Part shown: positions 9,967 to 19,948 of the stretch, one piece after another
Position numbering within the stretch: the stretch's first letter is position 1
Layout of the letters: every line of letters starts with the position of its first letter
NCBI GenBank assembly: GCA_947456305.1
Contig: CANGPN010000005.1
Span: 1 to 64,000, forward strand
Direction of reading: 5' to 3'
Length of the DNA stretch: 64,000 nucleotides
Source of the DNA: Comamonadaceae bacterium
Lineage (GTDB): Bacteria > Pseudomonadota > Gammaproteobacteria > Burkholderiales > Burkholderiaceae_C
Notes under the pieces: generated by a model
Databases searched by the model: none
Told to the model about the DNA's origin: nothing
The model's input: only the letters and a program-made list of their open reading frames with translations
Made by a program: the position numbers and the translations under genes

Positions 9967-9978
9967 AGACAAATGTCT
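9967..9978. promoter_or_regulatory. Candidate TetR operator in divergent promoter region
   Basis: The inverted repeat AGACA-AA-TGTCT lies in the 193-bp gap between the divergent TetR gene and the alpha/beta hydrolase gene. Its position and symmetry fit an operator for the TetR protein. The arms are only 5 bp and a single copy is seen, so chance is not excluded. Confidence 0.35.
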
Positions 9979-10078
9979 TTTTTTGATTCAAGAACCTTTT
10001 GATGCGTATTTGATTTGTTTGGCGGCAGAAAATTTACGGGGATTGTTTTTTGTTTAATCTTTTAATAGATTCGCAGCT

Positions 10079-10864
10079 ATGAGATTGCACCTTATTCAAG
10101 GCATAGCAGTTGAGGATTCAGGCAGCGGTCCTGCTGTGGTTTGTGTACACGGCCTCGGCGGGACTTCCAATACCTGGACGAGTGTGCAATCCGCTTTTGA
10201 AGGCCATCGCCTAATTCGCGTGGACTTGCCAGGGTGCGGCAGGTCTGTGGGCGATACCCAAGATATCAGCGTTCAAGACATGGTGAACTGCCTACAAATG
10301 GTTTGCCGTACTTTGTCAATCGAAAGAGCGCAATGGATGGGGCATTCCATGGGAACTATCGTGTGTCAACATCTGGCGCAAAGTAGCCCCGCGCTGGTGA
10401 AAAGCCTGTTGTTATTCGGGCCGTTGGTCGCACCTGCAGACCCTGCGCGGGAAGCGCTTCGACAACGCGCAGACAAAGTTCGACAGGGCGGTTTGGCTGG
10501 TTTGCAAGAAGTGACGGATGCACTTTTAAACACTGCAGTCAGTGCGCACACCAAAGATCACGACCCTGCGGCTTGTGCATTTGTGCGGGAAAGTTTGATG
10601 CGCCAAACCCCGCAGTCATACGCAGATTACTGTTTGGCTTTGTCGCAAGTCAGAGCTGCTGATATCGAGCGCATTGAAGTACCCACCTTGTTGATTACCG
10701 GAGATGCTGACGCGGTTGCGCCGCCTGCAGCTGTGCAAGCCATGGCCAGACGTATGCCGAAAGCGGTCAGTCAGGTGTTGCATCGATGCGGTCACTGGAC
10801 GCCAGTGGAAAAGCCGCACGAATGCATGCGTGAGACACGCCAATTTTTAAAGCGATATGCCTGA
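10079..10864 (+). CDS. Alpha/beta hydrolase, first gene of the catabolic operon
   Basis: A 261-aa alpha/beta-hydrolase-fold enzyme: oxyanion-hole motif CVHGLGG, nucleophile elbow GHSMGT, acid in ITGDADAVAP, and histidine in CGHWTPVEKP. This catalytic triad is typical of 3-oxoadipate enol-lactonase/meta-cleavage hydrolase relatives, but the substrate cannot be assigned. No signal peptide is seen, so it should be cytoplasmic. It is divergent from the TetR gene and overlaps or abuts the next gene, making it the likely first gene of a rightward operon running to about 24464. Confidence 0.85.
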   Translation: MRLHLIQGIAVEDSGSGPAVVCVHGLGGTSNTWTSVQSAFEGHRLIRVDLPGCGRSVGDTQDISVQDMVNCLQMVCRTLSIERAQWMGHSMGTIVCQHLAQSSPALVKSLLLFGPLVAPADPAREALRQRADKVRQGGLAGLQEVTDALLNTAVSAHTKDHDPAACAFVRESLMRQTPQSYADYCLALSQVRAADIERIEVPTLLITGDADAVAPPAAVQAMARRMPKAVSQVLHRCGHWTPVEKPHECMRETRQFLKRYA

Positions 10865-10874
10865 GGGTCGCCAG

Positions 10875-12191
10875 ATGAACCAAGTTTTATTCACGAATGT
10901 CAATGTGTTTGATGCCAGCGGCGATATGCCTTATTCAGGCGAGGTGCTGGTTGAGGGCAACAAAATTGTGCGTGTCCATCGCGCAGTCTCCGGTATGCGA
11001 AATATGCCTGTGTCAGGTCAGACTGTGATTGACGGAGCGGGTTGTTTTTTAATGCCAGGCATGGTTGAGGCGCACACGCATTTTTCGTGGAACGACCAGC
11101 CTAGCTTGGATGCCATTCAACGCATGCCGCCAGAGGAACATATTTTGTGGTGCGCACAAGTGGCCAAACAGTACTTGGATATGGGGTGGACCAGTTGTGT
11201 AGGTGCCGCAGCGGCCAAACCAAGGCTTGATATCGTCATCCGCAATGCCATCAACGACGGCACCATCATCGGGCCCCGCTATACCGCGCCCAGTCAAGAA
11301 ATCACTGTTCCCGGCGGCTTAGGAGACAGTACCCAGCCGCATCTGCCTCAATCTGAATTTGCCTTTGGTGCTGTCGTTAGCGGCAGTGACGAAATGCGTC
11401 GCTGCGTGCGTATGTTTTGCAAGTACGGCGTGGACACATTGAAAATCAATTTGTCAGGTGAGTCCATCACCGGCATGTCCAGCGAACAAAGCCAGTTCAC
11501 CGAAGAGGAAATCACCACCTGTGTGCAGGAAGCCAAAAGCTGGGGCAAATGGGTAGCTGCACATGCGCGCTCAACTTGGTCGGTGAAGCAGTGCGTCAAG
11601 CAAGGCATACAAGTCATCTACCACGCCAGTTTTTTAGATAACGAAGCCATCGATTTGCTGGACCAGCACCGTCAGTCGCATTTCATCGCCCCCGGTTTGG
11701 CCTGGCTCATCAACACCTGCCACAACGCCAGTGAATATGGATTGACCAAAGACGTGGTTCAGAAAATGGGCTACTTCAAAGAGCTGGATGCTGCCATTGA
11801 GTCTATGCGTGCATTACACAAGCGCGGCGTTCACATCATGCCCGGCGGAGACTATGGATTTGCTTGGACACCGCACGGTACCAATGCCAAAGACTTGGAA
11901 TATTTCGTCAAGCACATAGGCATGTCCAACCTTGAAGCTTTGTTAAGCGCCACGGCTTGGGGCGCACCCATGATGCGCAGTGCTGAACCCTTGGGTCAGA
12001 TCCGTGAAGGCTATCTGGCGGATATGTTGTTGATTGATGGTGACCCGCTGACAGATATCACGGTGTTGCAAGACAAGTCGCGCATATTGGCTGTGATGAA
12101 AGACGGTAAGTTCCATCGTGAGCCGCCATCGGTTTCGCAGCGCGGTGCGCAGCCAGGCCGTTTTCCTATTCCCACCCGCTGGGCTGCTTGA
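10875..12191 (+). CDS. Amidohydrolase-superfamily protein, copy 1
   Basis: A 438-aa metal-dependent hydrolase of the imidazolonepropionase/prolidase-like amidohydrolase group. I start at the ATG at 10875, preceded by GAGGG at about 10863, rather than the in-frame ATG at 10857. Metal-site features: HTHFSW after strand 1, the lysine in LKINLSG that would be carboxylated, AHARS, IYHASF, and aspartate in PGGDYGFAW. The N- and C-terminal beta-sandwich segments are present (VLVEGNKI; ADMLLIDGDPL). It is about the same length as, and clearly homologous to, the next gene, so the pair is a tandem duplication. Substrate unknown; such enzymes cleave C-N bonds of cyclic or linear amides. Confidence 0.85.
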   Translation: MNQVLFTNVNVFDASGDMPYSGEVLVEGNKIVRVHRAVSGMRNMPVSGQTVIDGAGCFLMPGMVEAHTHFSWNDQPSLDAIQRMPPEEHILWCAQVAKQYLDMGWTSCVGAAAAKPRLDIVIRNAINDGTIIGPRYTAPSQEITVPGGLGDSTQPHLPQSEFAFGAVVSGSDEMRRCVRMFCKYGVDTLKINLSGESITGMSSEQSQFTEEEITTCVQEAKSWGKWVAAHARSTWSVKQCVKQGIQVIYHASFLDNEAIDLLDQHRQSHFIAPGLAWLINTCHNASEYGLTKDVVQKMGYFKELDAAIESMRALHKRGVHIMPGGDYGFAWTPHGTNAKDLEYFVKHIGMSNLEALLSATAWGAPMMRSAEPLGQIREGYLADMLLIDGDPLTDITVLQDKSRILAVMKDGKFHREPPSVSQRGAQPGRFPIPTRWAA

Positions 12192-12205
12192 GCAAGGAGA
12201 TACAC

Positions 12206-13489
12206 ATGGGATCCACACTGTTCTCCAACGTCAGAATCATTGATGGCAGCGGTGCTGCACCTTATGCGGGAAGTGTCTTGGTTGAAGGTAATCGCATCAA
12301 ACACATCAGCCGTTCAACCTCACCTATTTCAGCAGGCGACGCTGTACAGATCGATGCAGCAGGTGCCACACTCATGCCGGGCATGTGTGAAGCCCATACC
12401 CATTTCTCGTGGAACAACGCCGCCAACTTAGCTGGTATTCAGACCATGCCATTAGAGGAGCATGTGTTGTGGAGTGCCAAGGTTGCCAAAATTTATTTGG
12501 AAGCCGGATGGACATCGTGTGTGGGAGCCGCATGTGCCAAGCCGCGCTTGGATGTGGTGATTCGCAATGCCATCAACAGCGGACAAATTCCCGGTCCGCG
12601 CTATATGGCCGCGAGTCAGGAGATCACGGTGCCGGGTGCGCTAGGTGACGAAACCCTGCCACATTTGCCATTTCCTGAATTCAGCTTTGGTGCCAATGTC
12701 AATGGCGCAGAGGACATGCGAAAAACTGTTCGCATGTTTTTGAAATACGGCGTGGACTGCATCAAGCTTAATTTGTCAGGCGACAACTTCACGCCAGATT
12801 CGCCCGCAGAAACCCATTGGATGACGGATGCAGAAGTGGCCGCTGCCATGGAAGAAGTGAAGATGCGCGGCAAGCGGGGTACTGCACATGCACGCTCCGG
12901 CCCGTCAGTGCAACAAGCGTTAAAGCATGGCATTGAAATCATTTACCACGCGAGTTTTTGCGATGAAAAAACATTGGACATGTTGGAGGCTGCCAAAGAC
13001 AAGGTCTATGTGGTGCCCGGCATCGCCATCATCTATGCGCTGTTAAATGAAGCCGAAGCTTTCGGTATGACGCGCGCCAAAGCTGAAAGCCTGGGCTATG
13101 CCATTGAGTGGGAGGCTGCTCTCAAGTCGTTGAGCGCCATGCACAAGCGCGGTATTCGCGTCATGCCTGGCGGTGACTATGGGTTTGCATTCACGCCGCA
13201 CGGGCAAAACGCCAGAGACTTGGAGTTCTTTGTGCGTTACCTTGGCTTTACGCCGATGGAAGCCATTCGCTCATGCACTTTGTATGGGGGCCAAATCATG
13301 CTCAAACCCAATGAACTCGGTTTGGTCAAGGAAGGTTTTCTGGCTGACTTGTTGCTGGTTGATGGTGACCCGCTGACTAACTTGTCTATTCTGCGTGAAC
13401 CTTCCCGCATTCTGGCGGTCATGAAGGATGGGGTGTTTGCCAAACACCCGCCAACCACACGGGCCATGCCTTGGGAGCGGGCTGCATGA
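12206..13489 (+). CDS. Amidohydrolase-superfamily protein, copy 2
   Basis: A 427-aa paralogue of the preceding gene, with the ATG at 12206 following a strong AAGGAGA site. It keeps the same metal-site motifs: HTHFSWN, IKLNLSG, AHARS, IYHASF and PGGDYGFAFTPHG. Both copies look catalytically intact. Divergence is concentrated in the loop around residues 200-215 and in the 260-290 region, which may change substrate range or allow a hetero-oligomer (inference). The stop overlaps the next start as ATGA, so it is coupled to the permease gene. Confidence 0.85.
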   Translation: MGSTLFSNVRIIDGSGAAPYAGSVLVEGNRIKHISRSTSPISAGDAVQIDAAGATLMPGMCEAHTHFSWNNAANLAGIQTMPLEEHVLWSAKVAKIYLEAGWTSCVGAACAKPRLDVVIRNAINSGQIPGPRYMAASQEITVPGALGDETLPHLPFPEFSFGANVNGAEDMRKTVRMFLKYGVDCIKLNLSGDNFTPDSPAETHWMTDAEVAAAMEEVKMRGKRGTAHARSGPSVQQALKHGIEIIYHASFCDEKTLDMLEAAKDKVYVVPGIAIIYALLNEAEAFGMTRAKAESLGYAIEWEAALKSLSAMHKRGIRVMPGGDYGFAFTPHGQNARDLEFFVRYLGFTPMEAIRSCTLYGGQIMLKPNELGLVKEGFLADLLLVDGDPLTNLSILREPSRILAVMKDGVFAKHPPTTRAMPWERAA

Positions 13490-14427
13490 AACGCAGTGAA
13501 TTAGCGTTCTGGTGGTTGCTGGTGTTGCCACTGGCCTTGCTTTCGGTTTGGGGCTTGTATGAAGACTCGACCTTGTTTTTGAAAACTACGCTCAATGGAT
13601 TGACGCTGGCCTCTTTGTATTTCATTGTGGCCAGCGGTTTCACTTTGGTGTTTGGTTTGATGCGTAACGTCAACCTCGCGCACGGCTCCTTGTTTCTGAT
13701 CGGGGCCTATGTGGGTTGGATCGTCGGCGAATATTCCGGTTCTTGGTTGCTGGCTGTTCTGGCGGGTTTTGTGTCCTCGGCCATCGTCGGCGTGTTGATA
13801 CAAATCATTGTGTTCAGGCGCATGCAAGGCGAAGATTTGCGACAAACATTGGTCACCATTGGTTTGTCGATTGTGTTGGCAGACCTGATGCTTTGGTATT
13901 TTGGCGGAGAGATTTACACCTTTGATCCGCCTGCTTGGATTTACGGCACAACCAGTTTGCCCATCATTGAAAAATTCCCCACTTACCGCTTAGTGGTGTT
14001 GTGTGTTTCGATTGTGATTGGCTTGGGTTTATGGGGCTTGCTGACACGCACCCGCATGGGCATGATGATCCGCGCCGGTGTGGATGACCGTGGCATGCTG
14101 TCCGCCTCCGGCGTGAATGTGCAGCGCATCTTCGCCATGACTTTTGCGCTTGGTGCAGGCTTGGCGGGTCTGGCCGGCGTGGTCGGCGGCACTGCTTTGT
14201 CTATTTCCCCCGGCGAAGACACGCGCTACTTATTGGCATCTCTGGTGGTGGTGATTGTCGGTGGCATGGGCAGTGTGCCCGGTGCTGCCATCGGTGCTTT
14301 GCTCATCGGCTTGGCCGAGCAATTCGGGCAAGCATATGCACCCACATACTCGGTGGTGTTCACCTTTGTCATCATGATTGTTGCGTTGGCTTTCAGGCCT
14401 CGCGGTGTTTTAGGAAAAGCCACATGA
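13486..14427 (+). CDS. Branched-chain-type ABC transporter permease (LivH family)
   Basis: A 313-aa integral membrane protein with about eight hydrophobic segments, a LivH-type N-terminal half (LNGLTLASLYFIVASGFTLV, NLAHGSLFLIGAYV) and the typical C-terminal VVIVGGMGSVPGAAIGALLIG. The ATG at 13486 overlaps the amidohydrolase stop (ATGA) and the stop overlaps the next start (ATGA). It forms one half of the translocation pathway with the LivM-type protein. LivH/M importers move amino acids, amides, urea and aromatic acids. The coupling to amidohydrolases suggests an amide-like solute (inference). Confidence 0.9.
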   Translation: MKRSELAFWWLLVLPLALLSVWGLYEDSTLFLKTTLNGLTLASLYFIVASGFTLVFGLMRNVNLAHGSLFLIGAYVGWIVGEYSGSWLLAVLAGFVSSAIVGVLIQIIVFRRMQGEDLRQTLVTIGLSIVLADLMLWYFGGEIYTFDPPAWIYGTTSLPIIEKFPTYRLVVLCVSIVIGLGLWGLLTRTRMGMMIRAGVDDRGMLSASGVNVQRIFAMTFALGAGLAGLAGVVGGTALSISPGEDTRYLLASLVVVIVGGMGSVPGAAIGALLIGLAEQFGQAYAPTYSVVFTFVIMIVALAFRPRGVLGKAT

Positions 14428-15578
14428 GCGCTGCACAGTGGCGACGTGCCATGAACACACAAACACCACGCGCCCAAGTCAGCGTGGTGACACAAGCTCC
14501 ATTGCGCACAACGTTTGCTGATTCACCCGTCGCTTCAGCCCGGCCTGATTCACTTGAGGATAGCCGCTGGAGCAGGGCATGGACCCATGTCCGGATCCGG
14601 CATGTCATCGTGTTGCTGGCTTTGCTTATCTATCCCATGGTGGCATCGCCCTTTTTCACTTACCAAATTGCGGCGCAGTCGATGGCGCTGGGACTGATTG
14701 CATTGTCATTGACGTTTCTCGGTGGCTATGGCGGCATGGTGTCTTTATCGCAAATGACGGTAGCCGGTGTCAGCGGCTATTTGATGGCCATCTTCAGCAC
14801 CAGCAGCATGACCAGCATCAGTCTGGGTTGGCCGTGGTGGCTGGCAGTTATTTTTTCTGTGCTTATTTCAATGGCATTTGCCACGCTGGTCGGCTGGTTG
14901 TCTGTGCGTACCGAAGGCATTCATACCATCATGATCACCTTGGCCGTCGGGGTTGCGTTCTTTTATCTCACGCAGCAAAACTACGGTTTGTTCAACGGTT
15001 TCCAAGGCTTTAGCAAAATCAGTGCGCCCACCATTGGGGATGTTGATTTCACACAACCCGAGGCGTTTTACGGATTGGCTGTGGGCTGTGCACTTGTGGC
15101 TTATTGGGGTGTGAAATACCTGGTGCGTTCACCATTTGGCATGGCCTTACAAGGGATTCGTGATAACCCTAGACGAATGAATTCATTGGGTTTTAATGTG
15201 ACCGCACATCGTTTGGCGGCTCATGCTTTCGCCGGATTTTTGGCCGCTGTTGGTGGCATTCTTCTGGTTTGGTACAACAACCGCATCTCCCCCGGATCAA
15301 TCAATACCGGTGCGTTGATCAATATTTTGGTCATTGCCGTGCTCGGTGGCATGAAGCATCCCATAGGCGCATTCATAGGTGCTATTGCATTCGTACTTTT
15401 ACAAAACTTCGCCATCGATTTATTTGACCGTCAACGCTTCAATCTCGTCATAGGCGCAGTATTTTTATTGATTGTGTTTTTCTCGCCCGATGGTTTGTTG
15501 GGCTTGTGGCAAAAATTGCGTGCGCGTTGGAACTCCCCTGGCAGGGAACTGCGCGCATCAGGAAGTCGCCGACCATGA
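14424..15578 (+). CDS. Branched-chain-type ABC transporter permease (LivM family)
   Basis: A 384-aa membrane permease. The first 60 or so residues are polar (TQTPRAQVSVVTQAP...) before the first membrane segment at about residue 59. The core shows LivM features: FLGGYGGMVSLSQMTVAGV, RTEGIHTIMITLAVG, the cytoplasmic EAA-like loop GIRDNPRRMNSLGFN, and LVIAVLGGMKHPIGAFIGA. It overlaps the LivH-type gene by 4 bp. It is somewhat longer than usual because of the N-terminal extension. The true start could be the ATG at 14451, which would remove nine residues. Confidence 0.9.
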   Translation: MSAAQWRRAMNTQTPRAQVSVVTQAPLRTTFADSPVASARPDSLEDSRWSRAWTHVRIRHVIVLLALLIYPMVASPFFTYQIAAQSMALGLIALSLTFLGGYGGMVSLSQMTVAGVSGYLMAIFSTSSMTSISLGWPWWLAVIFSVLISMAFATLVGWLSVRTEGIHTIMITLAVGVAFFYLTQQNYGLFNGFQGFSKISAPTIGDVDFTQPEAFYGLAVGCALVAYWGVKYLVRSPFGMALQGIRDNPRRMNSLGFNVTAHRLAAHAFAGFLAAVGGILLVWYNNRISPGSINTGALINILVIAVLGGMKHPIGAFIGAIAFVLLQNFAIDLFDRQRFNLVIGAVFLLIVFFSPDGLLGLWQKLRARWNSPGRELRASGSRRP

Positions 15579-15673
15579 AAGCAAACACCTTCATGCAGGC
15601 AACCCGACGCAGCCCTCTAGGGCCCGGCGTCTTTTCCGGCCTGACGGCCATCTTTAAACCCGAGGAGACAAAA

Positions 15674-16927
15674 ATGCATTTAAGCAAAAGAACGCTGGCA
15701 CGCACGGCGATCAGCGTAGCAATCCTGGCAGCCACCACTGGTTTTGCGTTCGCGGAAGGCACCTTGAAAGTGGGCCTGCTTTCCATTCTTGAAGGTCCGT
15801 TTGCTGTACCTGGTCAAGACGGTATTCGCGGTGCTGAACTGGCTCTGAAACAAAAGGGCGGAACAGCTGGCGGCATGAAAATTCAACTCATCAGCGGTTC
15901 ATCCGATGGCAACCCTGACAAGGCAGTTGCAGCCACTCGCAAGTTGGTAGAGCAAGACAAAGTGCAAGTCATGATCGGGCCTTTGTCAGGTGACGAAGGT
16001 ATTGCTGTGAAAAACTATGCCAAAACACAGGCGGGCATCACCTTCATCAATGGTTCGTCTGGCGCGCAAGCTGCCACGCTGAATGACCCGTCAAGCAATT
16101 TCTTCCGCTTCAATACCGAAGGTGCGCAGTGGATGGTGGGCTTGGGCGATCACGCATTGGCCAAAGGCTACAAAAAAATGTTCCTGATTGCAGAAGACTA
16201 CGGCTTCCCTTATTCGCAAGTCCAAGGTTTCATGGCCAGCTATTGCGCCAAAGGCGGCAAGGTGCTGGACAAAGCTTGGGTGCCGCTGGGCACCAAAGAC
16301 TACGCATCTGTGATTGCCAAAATCCCCAAAGACGTTGATGCCTTGCTGGTGGTCTTAGGCGGTTCTGATGCAGTCAACTTCCTTACCCAATACGAGCAGG
16401 CCGGTGGTACCAAGCCCATGGTGGGCGGCTCCATCACAGTTGACCAGACGGTGTTGAATTACAAAGGCAAGCGTCGTGAGTCACTGGTAGGTACTGCTTC
16501 CGCAGGCCCCATGGCCGATTCATTGGATACCGCTGAATGGAAAAAATTCGTTGCGGACTACAAAGCCAATTTCAAAGACGGTTTCCCCAGCCCTTCATTG
16601 TTTGCTTACCTCTACTACATCAACACCAAAGCCGCCTTGGATGGTTTGGACGCGGTCAAAGGTGATTTGAGCGGTGGCCAGAAAAAATACCGTGAAGCGC
16701 TGCAAAAGACCAAATTCGTCGGCCCCGCCGGTGAAGTGGTCATCGATGCAAACCGCAACGGCGTAGGACCCACCTACATCACTGAAGTGACCAAAGCACC
16801 AGACGGTTCTTTGTTCAATAAAGTGGTCAAGACAGTGCCTAACGTGACCCAAACTTTGGGCCTGCCTGAAGCAGAGTTCAAGAAGATGGGTCTGGGCACA
16901 CGTGACATTCCTGACTGCCGCAAGTAA
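15674..16927 (+). CDS. Periplasmic substrate-binding protein (LivK family)
   Basis: A 417-aa solute-binding protein starting at the ATG at 15674 behind a GAGGAG site. The in-frame extension upstream is not needed. The signal peptide is clear (lysine/arginine start, hydrophobic core AISVAILAATTG, cleavage after AFA). The mature protein has the type-1 periplasmic-binding fold, with LKVGLLSILEGPFAVPGQDG and the conserved VGGSITVDQTVLN region. It would capture the substrate for the LivHM/LivGF importer. The ligand is not evident; the fold covers branched amino acids, amides and aromatic acids. Confidence 0.9.
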   Translation: MHLSKRTLARTAISVAILAATTGFAFAEGTLKVGLLSILEGPFAVPGQDGIRGAELALKQKGGTAGGMKIQLISGSSDGNPDKAVAATRKLVEQDKVQVMIGPLSGDEGIAVKNYAKTQAGITFINGSSGAQAATLNDPSSNFFRFNTEGAQWMVGLGDHALAKGYKKMFLIAEDYGFPYSQVQGFMASYCAKGGKVLDKAWVPLGTKDYASVIAKIPKDVDALLVVLGGSDAVNFLTQYEQAGGTKPMVGGSITVDQTVLNYKGKRRESLVGTASAGPMADSLDTAEWKKFVADYKANFKDGFPSPSLFAYLYYINTKAALDGLDAVKGDLSGGQKKYREALQKTKFVGPAGEVVIDANRNGVGPTYITEVTKAPDGSLFNKVVKTVPNVTQTLGLPEAEFKKMGLGTRDIPDCRK

Positions 16928-16942
16928 GCAGGGCTGACAACG

Positions 16943-17770
16943 ATGGCATCCATCACCGCATTGCGTTCGGCATTGACTGCCACAGTCATGCCGCGTACCG
17001 ACCCTGCAAGCGATTTGCCGCTGATGTCCTCTGAGGCGTTGGTGCTTGAAGGTGTGACGCGCGCATTCGGCGCATTGCGGGCGGTGGATGATGTCAGTTT
17101 GTCAGTGCTCGCCGGTGAAAAACGCGCCATACTAGGCGCGAATGGTGCAGGCAAGACCACCTTGTTCAATGCCATCACCGGCGACTTTCCCCCCACTTCG
17201 GGCCGGATTCGTTTTTTTGGTGAAGACATCACGCTCATGGACCCGTTCGAACGCATTCGAAAAGGAATGCGCAGAACCTACCAGTCTTCATTGTTATTCC
17301 GCGATTTGAGTGTCAGAGACAACCTGTTCTTGGCTGTCAGAGGTGTCTCCAACGCAAGGTTCAGTTTGAAGCGCCCCGGGCGTGGACATGCTTCGCATGC
17401 GGCCACGCAAGAGTTGCTTGAGCGCGGACGTTTGACGCATATAGCCAATGAAATGGTCAGCAATTTAGCGCATGGTCAACAACGGCAACTTGAAATTGCC
17501 ATGGCATTGGCCGGTGCCCCTCGATTGATTTTGTTTGATGAACCTGCCGCCGGTTTGTCGCCCGCCGAGCGGCGGGAGTTGGTTTTGTTATTGACCTCGT
17601 TGCCACCGCACATGAGTTTTGTTTTGATTGAACATGACTTGGAAATTGCATTGCGCGTGGTTGAACGGGTGACGGTGATGCACAACGGCAGAGTGATCAA
17701 AACCGGCACACCGTCAGATATTGAAAACGACCAACAGGTGCAAGCCATTTACATGGGAGGTAAGCACTGA
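16943..17770 (+). CDS. ABC transporter ATP-binding protein (LivG family)
   Basis: A 275-aa nucleotide-binding subunit with Walker A GANGAGKTTLF, signature LAHGQQRQLEIAMAL, Walker B LILFDEPAAGLSP and H-loop IEHD. It carries about 30 extra N-terminal residues before the ABC fold begins (LVLEGVTRAFGAL); internal ATGs at 16988 and 17024 are alternative starts. The signature reads LAHGQ, as is usual for LivG, rather than LSGGQ. Its stop overlaps the next start by one base (TGATG). It pairs with the LivF domain of the following fusion protein. Confidence 0.9.
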   Translation: MASITALRSALTATVMPRTDPASDLPLMSSEALVLEGVTRAFGALRAVDDVSLSVLAGEKRAILGANGAGKTTLFNAITGDFPPTSGRIRFFGEDITLMDPFERIRKGMRRTYQSSLLFRDLSVRDNLFLAVRGVSNARFSLKRPGRGHASHAATQELLERGRLTHIANEMVSNLAHGQQRQLEIAMALAGAPRLILFDEPAAGLSPAERRELVLLLTSLPPHMSFVLIEHDLEIALRVVERVTVMHNGRVIKTGTPSDIENDQQVQAIYMGGKH

Positions 17771-19929
17771 TGGCATGGTTTGGTGACTCCCCTGTCAATT
17801 CCGCTTGGAAAGGCCCGTTGCTGGTTATTGAAGACCTGCATGTCTATTACGGTCAGGCGCATGCATTGCAAGGCATTTCTTTGAGCTTGACCCAAGGCGT
17901 GCTGGGCGTTGTCGGGCGCAACGGCATGGGTAAAACCACGCTGTGTAACGCCATCACCGGTTTGGTACCTGCGCGTGGCAGCGTTCGCTTGGCTGGTGAA
18001 GAAATACTGGGCATGCCACCGCATGCCATCACCCGGCGTGGTATGGCATATGTACCCCAAGGTCGACGCATGTGGCCATCGCTCACCGTCGATGAAACAC
18101 TCAGACTGGTCGCGCCGCAACGTCGTGATATCGATCGTGTGTATGCCATGTTCCCGCGACTGGCAGAGCGCCGCAGCAATGGCGGTTCACAGTTATCCGG
18201 CGGTGAGCAACAGATGTTGGCCATTGGCCGTGCCTTGTTGCTCAAGCCACGTGTATTGGTGATGGACGAACCGACCGAAGGCTTGGCACCGGTCATCGTC
18301 GAGCAAGTTGAGGCATCGCTGCGGCAATTCGCCACCGAAGATGGCATTGCGATTTTGTTGATTGAACAAAACCTCGGTGTGGCCACTGCAGCGGCGGACC
18401 GCATAGCGGTGATGGTCAACGGTCGTTTACAAGCGGACATGCCTGCGGCCGATTTGGCTGCCGACAAGGTGCTGCAAGAGCGCTTGCTGGGCTTGCGCGC
18501 CAGTGCAGAGGTGTTGGAAGTTTCAACCCCTGAGCCCGTGTCTGATCAGCCCGCTCAAGTGGTTCGGGTTCAGCGGGCACACAGCAATGAAGATTTGCCA
18601 TTGAGTCAGCAATTGGCGCAGTCTGCATTTCAAACGCAGTCACAGAAAAACACATCAGCCTCGCATGGCGGGGCAGGCAAGATTTTTGATTTCCCTGTTG
18701 CCACCAGCACCAACACCGCCGTGTATGTGGCAGGTACGTTTGATACCAAAGGCAAAGAATTGTTTTTCTTGCGCCAATGTCTTGAAAAATTGGGGCTGCG
18801 AGTTGTCACTGTCGACTTGTCCACCAGTGGCAGACCATCTGCGGCTTCGGTGCATCCGCGCGAAGTTGCCAGATACCACCCCAGCGGTGAAACCGCTGTG
18901 TTTACCGCTGACAGAGGAAGCTCTGTCACAGCCATGGCATTGGCGTTTGAACAGTTTATTCAGCACCGTCGCGATGTCGGCGGTTTGATATCAGCAGGCG
19001 GCTCCGGCGGCACCACGCTGGCAACAGCAGCCATGCGTGTGCTACCTATTGGCATTCCCAAAGTCATGGTGTCAACCATGGCATCCGGCGACACACGGTC
19101 TTATGTCGGCCCCAGTGATATTTGCATGATGTATTCCGTCACTGATGTACAAGGCATCAACCGCATCAGTGAAAAAGTGTTGTCCAACGCCGCCCACGCC
19201 ATGGCAGGCATGGTGACGCACACACACAGGGGAGCTGACTCAGTCAAACCGGCGATTGGCTTGACCATGTTTGGTGTGACCACACCCTGCGTACAGGCAG
19301 TCACTAAGCGGCTTGAGCTTGGCTACGACTGCTTGGTGTTTCACGCCACCGGCACTGGCGGGCAGTCGATGGAAAAACTGGCTGCATCGCATTTACTCAA
19401 TGGTGTCATTGATGTGTCTACCACTGAAGTGGCCGACGAAATTGTCGGCGGTGTGTTGTCCGCCGGCCCGACCCGCATGGATGTGTTTGCGCAACTGGAC
19501 ATCCCCTATGTCGGCTCTTGCGGTGCATTAGACATGGTGAATTTCGGTCCTTACGACACGGTGCCTGATAAATTCAAGGGTCGAAATTTGTACCGTCACA
19601 ACCCGAATATCACCTTGATGCGTACCACCGCTGAAGAGTGTCGATTGATCGGTGAATTCATCGGCAAAAAACTCAACGCCATACAGGGACCGGTACGTTT
19701 TCTGATTCCTGAAAAAGGTTTTTCCGCGATTGATCTCACGGGACACCCGTTTCATGACCCCCAAGCTGACCAGGCATTGATCACTGCGTTGGTGTCCACA
19801 TTCAAGCCCTCAGCTAAGCACAAATTGATTCGTTTGCCGCTGCATGTCAATGATGAACCCTTTGCCCAGGCATTGGTGGACGCGTGGCATGACATCGCCG
19901 GGAATTCCACCATCGCCAAATCTGCTTAA
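17770..19929 (+). CDS. Fusion of LivF-type ABC ATPase with Tm-1-like (UPF0261) domain
   Basis: A 719-aa two-domain protein. Residues about 15-245 are a LivF-type ATPase: Walker [11 protein letters not shown], signature [15 protein letters not shown], Walker [15 protein letters not shown]-loop IEQN. A glutamine/serine-rich linker (about 245-315) leads to residues 317-715, a full-length UPF0261/Tm-1-like ATP-binding domain ([75 protein letters not shown]). I see no frameshift or internal start that would split it. The next gene is the TIM-barrel partner of the Tm-1 domain. Known of the family: tomato Tm-1 joins a UPF0261 domain to a TIM-barrel-like domain. Here the first half is tied to an importer ATPase. 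The enzymatic role is unknown. Confidence 0.88.
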   Translation: MAWFGDSPVNSAWKGPLLVIEDLHVYYGQAHALQGISLSLTQGVLGVVGRNGMGKTTLCNAITGLVPARGSVRLAGEEILGMPPHAITRRGMAYVPQGRRMWPSLTVDETLRLVAPQRRDIDRVYAMFPRLAERRSNGGSQLSGGEQQMLAIGRALLLKPRVLVMDEPTEGLAPVIVEQVEASLRQFATEDGIAILLIEQNLGVATAAADRIAVMVNGRLQADMPAADLAADKVLQERLLGLRASAEVLEVSTPEPVSDQPAQVVRVQRAHSNEDLPLSQQLAQSAFQTQSQKNTSASHGGAGKIFDFPVATSTNTAVYVAGTFDTKGKELFFLRQCLEKLGLRVVTVDLSTSGRPSAASVHPREVARYHPSGETAVFTADRGSSVTAMALAFEQFIQHRRDVGGLISAGGSGGTTLATAAMRVLPIGIPKVMVSTMASGDTRSYVGPSDICMMYSVTDVQGINRISEKVLSNAAHAMAGMVTHTHRGADSVKPAIGLTMFGVTTPCVQAVTKRLELGYDCLVFHATGTGGQSMEKLAASHLLNGVIDVSTTEVADEIVGGVLSAGPTRMDVFAQLDIPYVGSCGALDMVNFGPYDTVPDKFKGRNLYRHNPNITLMRTTAEECRLIGEFIGKKLNAIQGPVRFLIPEKGFSAIDLTGHPFHDPQADQALITALVSTFKPSAKHKLIRLPLHVNDEPFAQALVDAWHDIAGNSTIAKSA

Positions 19930-19948
19930 ACCATTTCAAAGAAACACC

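Noticed and set aside
17770-19929. Two separate genes (livF and Tm-1-like) instead of a fusion
   Set aside because: The frame is continuous with no stop, frameshift or convincing internal ribosome-binding site near the 245-315 linker. An assembly error cannot be excluded from sequence alone.
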